Made by a program: the position numbers and the translations under genes | Part shown: positions 1-7,541 of the stretch, piece after piece | How positions within the stretch are numbered: position 1 is the first letter of the stretch | How the letters are laid out: each line of letters begins with the position of its first letter | Virus record (IMG/VR): IMGVR_UViG_3300042880_000544 | Coordinates: 1 to 26,800 of that record | Source of the DNA: a virus | Direction: 5' to 3' (one strand) | DNA: 26,800 bases | The notes under the pieces: model-generated | Databases searched by the model: none | Told to the model about the DNA's origin: nothing | What the model saw: only the letters and a program-made list of their open reading frames with translations

Positions 1-1
1 A

Positions 2-481
2 GTGATCGGCATTGCCACTCAGGCGATTCCTCATGGGTCTGAAGGGTTTGTGACTACCCGCGGCCTGGTGAGAGACATCGACACCTCTGGGTGGACTGCT
101 GGGGACGAACTGTTCGTTTCGACTACTCCGGGCGTCCTGACCAACGCCCGCCCTTCGGCTCCGGCCAGCGGCGTTCGGGTTGGATGGGTCGTCAAAAAGT
201 CCGCCACCGGCAGCGTCTACGTCACTGTCGACACGGGGTTGCATCTCAACGACCTGTACGACGTCGCTTCCGGCAGCGCGCAGGACAACGATTCGATCTA
301 CTTCAACGCCGCCACCCAGGTCTGGGAGAGCCGCCCGTCTGACACGGTCGCGTTGCGCGCTTCAGCGGAGCCGACAGCGATCGGGTCGATGGCCTTTGAA
401 TTGACGTCGGACACCGTCTTGACGGTCAAGGTGAAGGGCTCGGACGGCGTTGTACGGAGTGCTACTTTGACGCTATCCTGA
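2..481 (+). CDS. Phage virion structural protein, C-terminal part (start lies before the window)
   Basis: The frame is open to the left edge, so the GTG at position 2 is probably an internal valine and not a start; about 159 residues are visible. The fragment contains a Gly/Val/Thr-rich beta-type segment around residues 10-75 (GFVTTRGLVRDIDTSG, then AGDELFVSTTPGVLTN and VGWVVKKSATGSVYV). This pattern is familiar from C-terminal parts of phage fibre and minor structural proteins. A LNDLYDV...YFNAATQVWESRP segment follows at about residues 82-112, also common in phage structural proteins. It sits directly before the tail tube gene, where phages usually carry head-completion, neck or decoration genes. 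The family assignment is recollection of sequence style, not a database match. The gene ends in TGA just before a promoter/terminator junction. Confidence 0.6.
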   Translation: MIGIATQAIPHGSEGFVTTRGLVRDIDTSGWTAGDELFVSTTPGVLTNARPSAPASGVRVGWVVKKSATGSVYVTVDTGLHLNDLYDVASGSAQDNDSIYFNAATQVWESRPSDTVALRASAEPTAIGSMAFELTSDTVLTVKVKGSDGVVRSATLTLS

Positions 482-487
482 TGCCAA

Positions 488-516
488 TTGACAGGCAATC
501 TGTTCTAATTTATAGG
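488..516 (+). promoter_or_regulatory. Strong sigma70-type promoter for the tail tube gene
   Basis: A perfect -35 box TTGACA (488-493) is followed by a 17-base spacer and a -10 box TATAGG (511-516, four of six consensus bases including TATA). The expected start of transcription is about 523-524, giving a leader of about 58 bases before the ATG at 582. It lies between a finished structural gene and the tail tube gene, whose product is needed in many copies per virion. The start point falls inside the hairpin of the adjacent terminator. Confidence 0.6.
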
Positions 517-518
517 CC

Positions 519-540
519 GCCCGGTTCGGGCACTTTTTTC
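519..540 (+). terminator. Rho-independent terminator after the upstream structural gene
   Basis: GCCCG (519-523), a 3-base loop GTT, and CGGGC (527-531) form a perfect five-pair stem. It is followed by AC and a run of six T (534-539). The stem is short but GC-rich and the T run is clean. It lies 38 bases after the stop codon of the upstream gene and would end transcription arriving from the left, while transcripts begun at the overlapping promoter would lack the left stem arm. Confidence 0.55.
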
Positions 541-554
541 CCGTCGCGCGACGG
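541..554. promoter_or_regulatory. 14-base perfect palindrome in the tail tube leader
   Basis: CCGTCGCGCGACGG is identical to its own reverse complement. It lies directly after the T run of the terminator and before the ribosome binding site (AAAGGA, about 566-571). It could be a protein-binding site or a short RNA hairpin in the leader. Its function is unknown, and a palindrome of this size in GC-rich DNA may also arise by chance. Confidence 0.35.
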
Positions 555-581
555 ATCTTTGTCCGAAAGGAAGACAAAACC

Positions 582-1046
582 ATGAGTTCAGAAGTTCTCC
601 TCGTTCAGGGAACGTCGATCCAGATTTCGACGTCCGAATGCACCGATGTCAACGTCGATCCGTTGCCCGTGATGGCGACGCTTGATTGCATCGCTCGCGA
701 GATCACCGTCACCGGCGGCACCGCCACTGAGAATGACGTGACCACGTTGTGCAGCACCGCCAAAGAGTTCCGCATGGGACTGAGCGATGCCGGCACGATG
801 TCTGTCACGGGCCACTGGAAGATCGGCAACGCCGCCCACGAAGCGATCCGAGAGGCCGCTGAAGACAAGCTGCGCCGCCTGATCATCGTGACCTTCGAAG
901 ATCTGAGCACCTGGAAGTGCCTGGCCTTCGTGTCGCAGCGTTCCTGGGCGGCTGCGGTCGATGGCATCGTCACCGCGACGTACTCCTTCCGCCTGACCGG
1001 TGAGCCGGTTGAGGCCCCCGCCCCTGTCGTTCCGCCGGCGCCGTAA
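582..1046 (+). CDS. Major tail tube protein
   Basis: This 154-residue protein would polymerise into the hollow tube of the long flexible tail. The assignment rests on position and on sequence. It precedes the two-frame tail chaperone gene and the tape measure gene, the usual order in siphoviruses, and its size is usual for tube proteins. The sequence has the tube-protein style: N-terminal LLVQGTSIQIS, a middle REITVTGG, then SVTGHWKIGN, FVSQRSWAAAVDG and a C-terminal YSFRLTGEPVE strand with a Pro-rich tail. The start is ATG at 582 with AAAGGA about ten bases upstream. A clearly related domain recurs at 13807-14451: LxQGTS, ITVTGG, WKIGN.AHDA and VSQR.WNAAVDG are shared. No extra Ig-like domain is present at the C-terminus. 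Confidence 0.75.
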   Translation: MSSEVLLVQGTSIQISTSECTDVNVDPLPVMATLDCIAREITVTGGTATENDVTTLCSTAKEFRMGLSDAGTMSVTGHWKIGNAAHEAIREAAEDKLRRLIIVTFEDLSTWKCLAFVSQRSWAAAVDGIVTATYSFRLTGEPVEAPAPVVPPAP

Positions 1047-1049
1047 GCA

Positions 1050-1463
1050 ATGAACTTCGACATCAGCAGCATCGAGGCATCGCCCTCCATTACCTTCGAT
1101 GTCGAGATTGGCAAGCGCGCCGATGGCGCGCCTGTCGGTTTCCGAATCGTCGGCCCGAACTCTTCGCAATACCAGAAGGCCACGCGCGCACTGGAACTGC
1201 AAGGGATCAAGGAATCCGCCGCCCGCAAGGGCGTGCTGGACATGACCACTGATGAAGGCGCACAGGTCGTGATCGACGGGGCGAAATCCCGTCGTGAAGC
1301 GGTCGTCAAAGCATGCGTCGTTGACTGGTTCGGGTTCGCTTTCGGCGAAGGCCCTGCACCTTTCACTCAGGACAACCTTGATCGGGTGCTGGCCGCACGA
1401 CCTGCTTGGGTCGTTCGTCTGGCGATGGCAATCGAGGACGATGCAAATTTCGAAAAGGGCTGA
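1050..1463 (+). CDS. Tail assembly chaperone, upstream frame (lambda gpG-like role)
   Basis: This 137-residue protein begins three bases after the tail tube stop. In siphoviruses the gene between tube and tape measure encodes a chaperone that coats the tape measure protein before the tube assembles. A fraction of ribosomes shift frame near its end to make a longer form. The sequence fits by position, size and mixed alpha/beta composition (SITFDVEIGKRADGAPVGFRIVG near the N-terminus; helical DNLDRVLAARPAWVVRLAMAIED at the C-terminus). I identify it mainly by context, because chaperone sequences diverge strongly. Its stop TGA (1461-1463) follows directly after a slippery heptamer. There is no clear ribosome binding site, which suggests translational coupling to the tail tube gene. 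Confidence 0.7.
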   Translation: MNFDISSIEASPSITFDVEIGKRADGAPVGFRIVGPNSSQYQKATRALELQGIKESAARKGVLDMTTDEGAQVVIDGAKSRREAVVKACVVDWFGFAFGEGPAPFTQDNLDRVLAARPAWVVRLAMAIEDDANFEKG

Positions 1464-1852
1464 CGGATGCCCTGCTGAAGTACGCCCGGGCGCATTTTGC
1501 GATGTCACGCCCCGACGAATCGGGGAAGACCCGACTTCAGGTGCTGTATGAGATCTACGCCCAGACGGGCGTGCTGTCGAAAGAGCTGATCAACATGCCG
1601 AAAGTCCCAGGTGAGACGGCGCACATCTGGGACTGGTTCTGTGACCTTAGCGGGGCCAGGACCAGCGGCATGGCGATCAATCCGATTTCCTGGGCAGACA
1701 TGCAAGGGTACTTCTCCCTGCATCGTCTGGCTCCGGAACGGTGGGAGGTGCGGGCGCTTCGCTTGGTCGATGAGGCGTACCTGCTGAGTCGGTTGAACGA
1801 TTCGCGCAACTCGGTTGTGAAGAATGCCAAGGGCATGCGCGGCAACAGATAG
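1050..1852 (+). CDS. Tail assembly chaperone GT fusion made by programmed -1 frameshift
   Basis: The second reading frame (-1 relative to the first) is open from before 1406 to the TAG at 1850-1852 and has no convincing start of its own. A -1 slip near 1445-1460 would append about 130 residues (GLTDALLKYARAHF to the end KGMRGNR) to the first frame, giving a product of about 267 residues. The appended part contains RLQVLYEIYAQTG and HIWDWFCDLSGAR, followed by W-and-R-rich helices. In lambda the equivalent T domain of gpGT binds the tape measure protein gpH, and this gene sits ten bases before the tape measure start as expected. The ATG at 1406 is a poor start because it would lie deep in the first frame. 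Confidence 0.7.
1445..1460 (+). other. Ribosomal -1 frameshift site with two in-frame slippery heptamers
   Basis: Read in the frame of the first chaperone gene, positions 1445-1451 are A AAT TTC and 1454-1460 are A AAG GGC. Both match the X XXY YYZ pattern for simultaneous -1 slippage, and the second is immediately followed by the stop TGA at 1461. Either would put ribosomes into the downstream frame. The two products would differ by one residue at the junction (NFEKGL versus NFRKGL). The A AAG GGC site next to the stop is my preferred site, but sequence alone cannot say which is used. Confidence 0.65.
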
Positions 1853-1861
1853 GGCGGGTAA

Positions 1862-4800
1862 ATGGCTGATGAGCAGGCACGGGCGACACTAAGCGTCGCC
1901 GTAGATGCGGAAGGGGCGAAAGCCGGTGCTGCTGAAGTAGAGCGCGCACTGAAAGGCATCGACGACGCAGCTACGAAAGCCGCCAGTTCGACCGGCCAGG
2001 CGCTTGATGCAATAGCCTCTGGCGCTGCGCAAGCCGGCGGCGCGATGACCGGCGCGCAGCAGCCCGCGAAAGGGCTAGAAGAATCTCTCAAGGGCCTGAC
2101 TGCCGAGGCCCAACGCTACGCACGCACTGTGCAGCGGCAGGCCGAACAGCTCACAAGGTCCAAGGCGGACTACGCCGAGCTGAAAGCCGCCAGACTGGGC
2201 GTGACTGAGACCCTCGCCCCGTACATCGAGCGCATGCGCGAGGAAGAACGCGGCGCGCAGATGGCCGCCGTGGCCGAGCGCGAATACGCTGAGTCGCTCA
2301 AGGAAGCCGAACGCAGCCGCCGGGCGGGCGACGCCCTGGTGAACGCCCTGCGCCGCGAGGCGGAGCAGGCAGGGCTCGACGCTATCGCGATCAAGGAACT
2401 GCAGGCCGCCTACGCGGGCCGCAGCGAGGAGGTCGCGCCTTACATCGCCAAACTGCGCGCCCAAGAGCAGGCCGCGAAAGAGGCTGCCATCGCGCAGCGT
2501 CAGCTCGATGAGGCTACGCGCCGCAGCGAGACAGAGAAGTCGCAAGGCACCGCCTTCCTCGCGAACTTGCGGTCGATGGCCGACCAGGCCGGCAAGACCA
2601 AGGTCGAACTTCTCCAGTTGGAAGCCGCGCAACGCGGCCTGTCCAAGGAAGCCGCCCCAGACATCGCTCGCTACGCCGCCCAGGTGCAAGCCGCCGAGCA
2701 GGCTGCCGCTGCCCAGCGCGCCCTGAACGAAGCGAAGCGAGAAGAAGCCCGCGTGCAGGCCGAGGGCACGGCCTTCATTGAGCGGCTGCGGCGTGAGGAG
2801 CAGCAGGCCACCATGACCCGCGTCGAGATCTTGAAGCTCGATGCTGCACGCCTCGGGGTCGCTGATAGCGCGGCGCCCATGATCCAACGCCTCGAGGAGC
2901 TGGACCGCGCACATGGGAAGGCAGGCATGTCAGCGCGGCAGCACGCGATGGCAATGCGGATGCTGCCAGCGCAGATCACCGACGTGGTCGTGAGTTTGGT
3001 GTCCGGGCAGCCGGCCTATCTGGTCGCGCTTCAACAGGGCGGTCAGATCAAGGACATGTTCGGCGGCATCGGCCCGGCCGCGCGAGCCATGATCGGAGCG
3101 ATCACACCGGCCGCAGTGGCCTTCACGGGCTTGGCAGCCGCCATCGGCCTGGTCGGTGCGGCGTGGTATCAAGGCGCGGCTGAGAACGACGCCTACGTCC
3201 GCTCCCTGGCCCAGACGGGCAACTACATCGGTGTCACGACCGGTCAGCTACACGACATGGCTCGCGCCATCGGCGAGACCACTGGCACCGGCCAAGGCAA
3301 AGCTGCGGAAGCCATCGCGGCGCTTGCGCAAAGCGGGAACATCGCAGCCGGCAGCATGAAGGCGGTGGGCGAGGCGATTGTGCTGTCGTCCACCATCGGC
3401 GGGCGGGCGGTTCAAGAACTTGTTCGAGAGTACGAAGAACTCGGCAAGAAGCCCGTCGAAGCGTCGTTGAAGCTCAACGAGCAGTACAAGTACCTGACGG
3501 TCGAGATCTACAACCAGATCACGGCACTGGAAGAACAAGGCCGCACGGCCGAGGCAGCCGAGGTAGCGCAAAAAGCCTACGCAGACGCCCAGAAGCAGCG
3601 CAACCTGAACCTCTACAACGATCTGGGCACTATCGAGCGCGCCTGGATTTCTATCAAGAACGCCGCCGCCGGCGCGTGGTCTGAAATGCGAAACATCGGC
3701 CGCCCTGTCACGGCGACTGATACGCTGAAGGCTGCTGAAGACAGACTGGCAAAGGTCAAGGCGGATCTGGCTGCTGCGGAAAGTGGCCCTCGGCGAGGCA
3801 CGGCCACCAGTGACCTCGGCCCTCTCGCGAGATGGTTCGCCACGCCGTCGGCTGCGGCGCTGCAAAAGGCAGAATCCGACGTCGCGGCGGCGCGTTTGGC
3901 AGCCATCGGGCAGATAGACGCGGCGGCTACCAAGGCGGCTGAAAATGAGCGGGCGCAGTTGGCTCTTACGGCCGAGCAGCGGCGCAGAACCAGTCTTGAT
4001 TCTGGCGCGCCGCGCAGCGCAAAAAGGGCACAGGAACTTGAGAAATCTGAGCGTGATTTCGCGGCTATTCGTGCCAACGCCAACGCGGTCTACATCAACG
4101 ATGAGCGTCGCCGTCAAGCAGAGCTGAAAAAGATAGGCGAAGAGGAAGCGCGCGACCGCCGGCAGATCGAGGAAAGGTACAAGGATCAAGCGGGGCCGAG
4201 AGCCCGCCAGCCCGCCGCCTACCGGGAAGATGCTGGCACGAAGATGCTGGACGATCTGCAGCGCCAGCAGGCGGTCCTTGACGCGCAACTCCGAACTGAG
4301 GAAAAACTCGGTCCTGCTGCCCGTGCTCGCGCGTCGTTCGAGCAGATGATCGCCGACCTGAAGGAGAAGAAGCAGCTCACGGCCGACCAAAAAGCGATCC
4401 TGGCAGTGGAAGCGAAGCTGCGCCTGGAGCACAACATCCTTGTCGCCAAGGAAGAAAGCATCGCCCTGATCAAGGAAGAGGCGAAAGCAGAAGAGAAGGC
4501 CGAGAAGGAGCGCCAGAAGGCCCGCGACAAGCGCCTAGAAGATCTGAACAAGTGGGATCAGCGCTGGGCGCAGATTCAAGATCAGATGGCCTCCGCCCAG
4601 CAAGGCCGCAACGAGGGCTACGACCGGACACTGGACACGTTCGGTAAGGGTGATCGCGCTCGCGAGATACAGCAGGCGCAAGAGACCATCTACAAAGAGT
4701 ACGCGCGCTACGAGAACGAACTGCGCAAGTCCACCCCGAAAGACATGCTTGGGTCGGACCAGTACAAGGACCGGGTGCGCGGCATCCAGACCGAGTTGAA

Positions 4801-5560
4801 CAACGCGCTGAACGCGCACAACGCCTACTACACCCGGCTGGCTGAACTTCAGGGCAATTGGTTGAACGGCGCGAACCAGGCGTTCGCCAACTACATGGAC
4901 AGCACGCGCAACGTCGCCGAGCAGACGCAACGCCTCTTCACCAGCACCTTGGGTGGGCTGGAAAATGTGCTGACCGACTTCTTCTCGAAAGGCAAGGCCG
5001 ACTGGAAATCGTTTGGCAATGCCATCGTCGCGGAGATCGTCCGCATCATCGTGCGCACGCGGATCATGTCGCAGATCACCCCGATCATTCAGGGTCAAGC
5101 AAACGGCTCCGGATGGTTCGGAACCTTCCTGAATTCGCTGATCGGCGGCGCCGTGAGAGGGGCTCCTGGTATCGGGGCTACACCCTCTGGCACTCCGATG
5201 ACCGGTAGTTTTCCGATGGCCCCCAACATCGTCGCGGCCAACGGTGCGGTCGTCGGTGCATCCGGAGCGGTCGACACCTTCGCCAACGGCGGTCTGGTCA
5301 CCGACCCGACCTTCTTCGGTCACGGCGGTGGGATGGGCCTGATGGGCGAGGCGGGTTACGAGGCAATCATGCCCGTCGCGCGCACCGCATCGGGCGAACT
5401 TGGTGTCAAAATGGCGGGTGGATCAAACACTCGCGGCGGTGACACGGTTGTGATCAATCTGAATGGTTTCCGCGGCGACAGCAACGAACTGCGGCTCAGT
5501 GGCGCCCAGATCGCATCGCGTGTAACCAGCGAGCTTGGGCGTGCTAGGAGAGTGATGTGA
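1862..5560 (+). CDS. Tail tape measure protein
   Basis: At 1232 residues this is the longest protein here, the usual position and size for the rod that sets tail length and is later ejected towards the host membrane. The N-terminal 350 residues are Ala/Glu/Arg-rich coiled coil with four copies of a 73-residue repeat. Residues about 357-440 contain a conserved stretch (MLPAQITDVVVSLVSGQ, then PAYLVALQQGGQIKDMFGG) known from the prophage tape measure family. A hydrophobic Ala/Gly/Ile segment (AAVAFTGLAAAIGLVGAAW) follows and could enter membranes. The middle is again coiled coil (about 540-980). A lambda-type C-terminal region with LENVLTDFFSKGKADWKSFG lies near residues 1025-1070. At the commonly used 1.5 angstrom per residue, the tail would be roughly 180 nm long. 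The start at 1862 has AGGGCGGG just upstream. Confidence 0.92.
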   Translation: MADEQARATLSVAVDAEGAKAGAAEVERALKGIDDAATKAASSTGQALDAIASGAAQAGGAMTGAQQPAKGLEESLKGLTAEAQRYARTVQRQAEQLTRSKADYAELKAARLGVTETLAPYIERMREEERGAQMAAVAEREYAESLKEAERSRRAGDALVNALRREAEQAGLDAIAIKELQAAYAGRSEEVAPYIAKLRAQEQAAKEAAIAQRQLDEATRRSETEKSQGTAFLANLRSMADQAGKTKVELLQLEAAQRGLSKEAAPDIARYAAQVQAAEQAAAAQRALNEAKREEARVQAEGTAFIERLRREEQQATMTRVEILKLDAARLGVADSAAPMIQRLEELDRAHGKAGMSARQHAMAMRMLPAQITDVVVSLVSGQPAYLVALQQGGQIKDMFGGIGPAARAMIGAITPAAVAFTGLAAAIGLVGAAWYQGAAENDAYVRSLAQTGNYIGVTTGQLHDMARAIGETTGTGQGKAAEAIAALAQSGNIAAGSMKAVGEAIVLSSTIGGRAVQELVREYEELGKKPVEASLKLNEQYKYLTVEIYNQITALEEQGRTAEAAEVAQKAYADAQKQRNLNLYNDLGTIERAWISIKNAAAGAWSEMRNIGRPVTATDTLKAAEDRLAKVKADLAAAESGPRRGTATSDLGPLARWFATPSAAALQKAESDVAAARLAAIGQIDAAATKAAENERAQLALTAEQRRRTSLDSGAPRSAKRAQELEKSERDFAAIRANANAVYINDERRRQAELKKIGEEEARDRRQIEERYKDQAGPRARQPAAYREDAGTKMLDDLQRQQAVLDAQLRTEEKLGPAARARASFEQMIADLKEKKQLTADQKAILAVEAKLRLEHNILVAKEESIALIKEEAKAEEKAEKERQKARDKRLEDLNKWDQRWAQIQDQMASAQQGRNEGYDRTLDTFGKGDRAREIQQAQETIYKEYARYENELRKSTPKDMLGSDQYKDRVRGIQTELNNALNAHNAYYTRLAELQGNWLNGANQAFANYMDSTRNVAEQTQRLFTSTLGGLENVLTDFFSKGKADWKSFGNAIVAEIVRIIVRTRIMSQITPIIQGQANGSGWFGTFLNSLIGGAVRGAPGIGATPSGTPMTGSFPMAPNIVAANGAVVGASGAVDTFANGGLVTDPTFFGHGGGMGLMGEAGYEAIMPVARTASGELGVKMAGGSNTRGGDTVVINLNGFRGDSNELRLSGAQIASRVTSELGRARRVM
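2147..2905 (+). repeat. Four copies of a 73-residue (219-base) repeat inside the tape measure gene
   Basis: The repeat is seen at protein level. The prolines of the motif AP[YDM]I fall at residues 120, 193, 266 and 339 of the tape measure protein, spaced exactly 73 each time. Around them recur E[LI]xxLxAAxxG before the AP, and an EQAAxxAAxAxRxLxEA-type stretch after it. The copies are diverged in sequence but not in length, so the period itself seems to be maintained. The last copy is incomplete and runs into the conserved family segment. Confidence 0.8.
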
Positions 5561-6207
5561 GCTTCGTTGAGGCGCTGTTCCCAGACTGCCTTTCCTTCGG
5601 CTCGGTCGGCGGCCCAGGGTACGCGACAGACATCGTCGAATTGTCCAGCGGGCACGAGCAGCGCAACCAGCGATGGTCGCGCGAGCGGCACCGCTACGAC
5701 CTGTCAATGACGGTTCGCAACCAGCAAGAGCGCGACGAGATCACCGCGTTCTTTCGGCGCATGAAGGGCCGCACCTACGGCTGGCGGATCAAGGACTGGG
5801 CTGACCACTCCGGGACGGGCGAGTACATCGCGACGGTGACGGCCGGAGATCCTGGGTTCTACTACCTGCGCAAGGCGTACACAGTCGGCGCGGAGACAGA
5901 GTTCCGATGGATCTCAAAGCCGCGCGCGGGCGTGGTTCTTACGGCGAACGGCGCGCCAATGGCCCCAACGGCATATGCAGTCGATCTGACCACTGGTCGG
6001 GTCGATATCGTCGGCGCAATCGCCCTGGGAACCATTCTGCGGGCCACGTTCGAATTCGACGTGCCGGTTCGCTTTGACACAGACACCTTGCGCTGGGACG
6101 TGGTCGATAAGTCCGGGGGCGAGTATTTGTACAAACCCGACAACCTGCCGGTCGTCGAGCTGATGGTGACTGCGCCAGTCCTGCCTAGCCCGCCCCCGGA
6201 GACTTGA
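5557..6207 (+). CDS. Distal tail protein, DUF2460 family
   Basis: This 216-residue protein should form the ring joining the tube to the tip. The family signature is visible: N-terminal FVEALFPDCLSFGSVGGPGY with IVELSSGHEQRNQRW, then RYDLSMTVRNQQERDEITAFFRRMKGRTYGWRIKDWADHS. This covers about residues 4-88 and is characteristic of DUF2460 (TIGR02217) proteins; the C-terminal part is beta-rich and ends Pro-rich. In the Rhodobacter capsulatus gene transfer agent the DUF2460 protein is followed by a DUF2163 hub, an NlpC/P60 peptidase and a very large tip protein, and exactly that order follows here. The start is GTG at 5557, overlapping the tape measure stop as GTGA, which implies coupled translation. 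Confidence 0.9.
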   Translation: MSFVEALFPDCLSFGSVGGPGYATDIVELSSGHEQRNQRWSRERHRYDLSMTVRNQQERDEITAFFRRMKGRTYGWRIKDWADHSGTGEYIATVTAGDPGFYYLRKAYTVGAETEFRWISKPRAGVVLTANGAPMAPTAYAVDLTTGRVDIVGAIALGTILRATFEFDVPVRFDTDTLRWDVVDKSGGEYLYKPDNLPVVELMVTAPVLPSPPPET

Positions 6208-6208
6208 G

Positions 6209-7153
6209 ATGCTGAAAAACATCGATGGTCTCGGACCGCACATTGAGTCTGAAGTCACGCGCTTGGCAACCTGCTGGCAGGTGATACGCCATGACGGGCT
6301 GATCTACGGATTCACCGACCACGATCAAGATCTGGAGGTCGACGCCTACCTGTACGTCGCGACCAGCGGCTTCACTCCCTCGTCGGTGTCTGGCAAAGCA
6401 GACCTCTCGGTCGATGAACTGGAGTTGGAAGGCGTCCTTGATTCGCAGGCGATCACTGAAGCTGATCTGCTGGCCGGCAAGTGGGACTATTCCGAGGTCA
6501 AGATCTTCTACGTCGACTGGGCCAATCCTGCTACCGGCAAGATCAGAATGCGACGGGGTTGGCTGGGCCAGGTGTCTGTCAGCAAGGGTCGATTCGTCGC
6601 CGAGTTGAACGGCCTGGCCGGGAAACTCTCGCAGTCGTTGGGCCGCGAGTATGGCGCCTGGTGCGATGCGACGTTTTGCGATGCGCGCTGCGGGCTGGAC
6701 AGCAACAACTTTCTGTCCCTGCACAACGTCACGGCATCTGCCAATCGCGCGCAGATGGAGATCACCCCGTTGCCCGACGGCACTGCGCAGCGATACCAGA
6801 ACGGCAACGTCTACTTCTTGAACGGAGCGAACGCCGGCCTGTCGATGGAGATCAAGTCCAACGCCGACGCAACCCATGTCGAGCTGTTCTTGCCGATGCC
6901 TTTCAACATCGAGGTCGGCGATCAGGTTCGCATGATGGTCGGCTGCAACAAGGCGTTCTCGACCTGCAAGGAGAAGTTCAACAACGTCGTGAATTTCCGG
7001 GGGTTCCCGCACATTCCGACGGTCGATTCGCAGATCGCAGGGCCTGAGAACGGCCTGGTCGTCAGCGCGGGCACCGTCAACGAAGACGGCACCATTCCCC
7101 CGTATGTGCCTCCTGAGCCGCCGCCCTATGTCGACCCCAATCCAGGGCCTTGA
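6209..7153 (+). CDS. Tail tip hub protein, DUF2163 / BR0599 family
   Basis: This 314-residue protein is the second member of the tail tip set and should form the hub around the distal tube end. The N-terminal half matches DUF2163 style (RLATCWQVIRHDGLIYGFTDHD, residues 18-39, and the DLSVDELELEGVLD stretch). The C-terminal half has the conserved GCNKAFSTCKEKFNNVVNF segment (245-263) that marks the BR0599 C-terminal domain. Cysteines stand at 152, 157, 161, 246 and 253. In lambda the corresponding protein gpL binds a 4Fe-4S cluster through its C-terminal domain, so a cluster here is a reasonable inference but unproven. The last 18 residues are Pro-rich. The ATG at 6209 follows GGAGACTTGAG and lies one base after the previous stop. 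Confidence 0.88.
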   Translation: MLKNIDGLGPHIESEVTRLATCWQVIRHDGLIYGFTDHDQDLEVDAYLYVATSGFTPSSVSGKADLSVDELELEGVLDSQAITEADLLAGKWDYSEVKIFYVDWANPATGKIRMRRGWLGQVSVSKGRFVAELNGLAGKLSQSLGREYGAWCDATFCDARCGLDSNNFLSLHNVTASANRAQMEITPLPDGTAQRYQNGNVYFLNGANAGLSMEIKSNADATHVELFLPMPFNIEVGDQVRMMVGCNKAFSTCKEKFNNVVNFRGFPHIPTVDSQIAGPENGLVVSAGTVNEDGTIPPYVPPEPPPYVDPNPGP

Positions 7154-7541
7154 GATCGCGCGCAGGGCGCTGCGCTACAAGGGCGTGCCCTACATGCACA
7201 AGGGCCGCTCTATGGGCGGACTCGACTGCATCGGGTTGGTGATCGTCGTTCTGCGTGATCTCGGTCTGCTGCGAGTCGATGAAGAGCCTGACTATGGCTG
7301 CCCGCCCGATGCGGACATGCTTCGCAAGACGCTGCTGACCTACCTCGAGCCGGGTGATCCCGATGAGCCTGGCGCAGTGCTGCTCTTTCGTTTTGTGAAG
7401 GAGCCCCAGCACGTTGCGATCCGCACCGAGTACGGCATCGTCCATTGCTATGCCCGTGTGAACCGGGTCGTTGAAACCACGTTCGATCCGTCCTGGCGAA
7501 AGCGTCTGGTCGCGGCGTACAGATTCTCAGAGGCGCACTGA
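7128..7541 (+). CDS. NlpC/P60 family tail peptidase
   Basis: This predicted cysteine peptidase has 137 residues from the chosen start and is thought to cut peptidoglycan peptides at the tail tip during DNA entry. The catalytic cysteine is C34 in the motif GGLDCIGLV. The following helix, H95 in PQHVAIR and H106 in GIVHCY complete the expected Cys-His-His arrangement. A GxPYxHxG segment near residues 19-26 is typical of the phage/gene-transfer-agent branch (TIGR02219). The reading frame overlaps the end of the hub gene. I chose ATG 7128 (MSTPIQG) over ATG 7104 because it gives the usual short N-terminus; neither has a good ribosome binding site, so coupling is likely. It ends at the start of the large tip protein with a TGATG overlap. 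Confidence 0.88.
   Translation: MSTPIQGLEIARRALRYKGVPYMHKGRSMGGLDCIGLVIVVLRDLGLLRVDEEPDYGCPPDADMLRKTLLTYLEPGDPDEPGAVLLFRFVKEPQHVAIRTEYGIVHCYARVNRVVETTFDPSWRKRLVAAYRFSEAH

Noticed and set aside
1406-1459. ATG at 1406 as an independent start for the second chaperone frame
   Set aside because: No ribosome binding site, and it lies inside the first frame; the slippery sites and the known biology of this gene pair favour frameshifting.
588-1508. A 306-codon open frame on the - strand opposite the tail tube and chaperone genes
   Set aside because: Shadow of two well-placed tail genes; composition is Arg/His/Asp-rich and unlike the real proteins nearby.
3248-4432. A 394-codon open frame on the - strand inside the tape measure gene
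   Set aside because: Antisense shadow of coiled-coil coding sequence; no motif, and no gene on the - strand elsewhere in the tail module.
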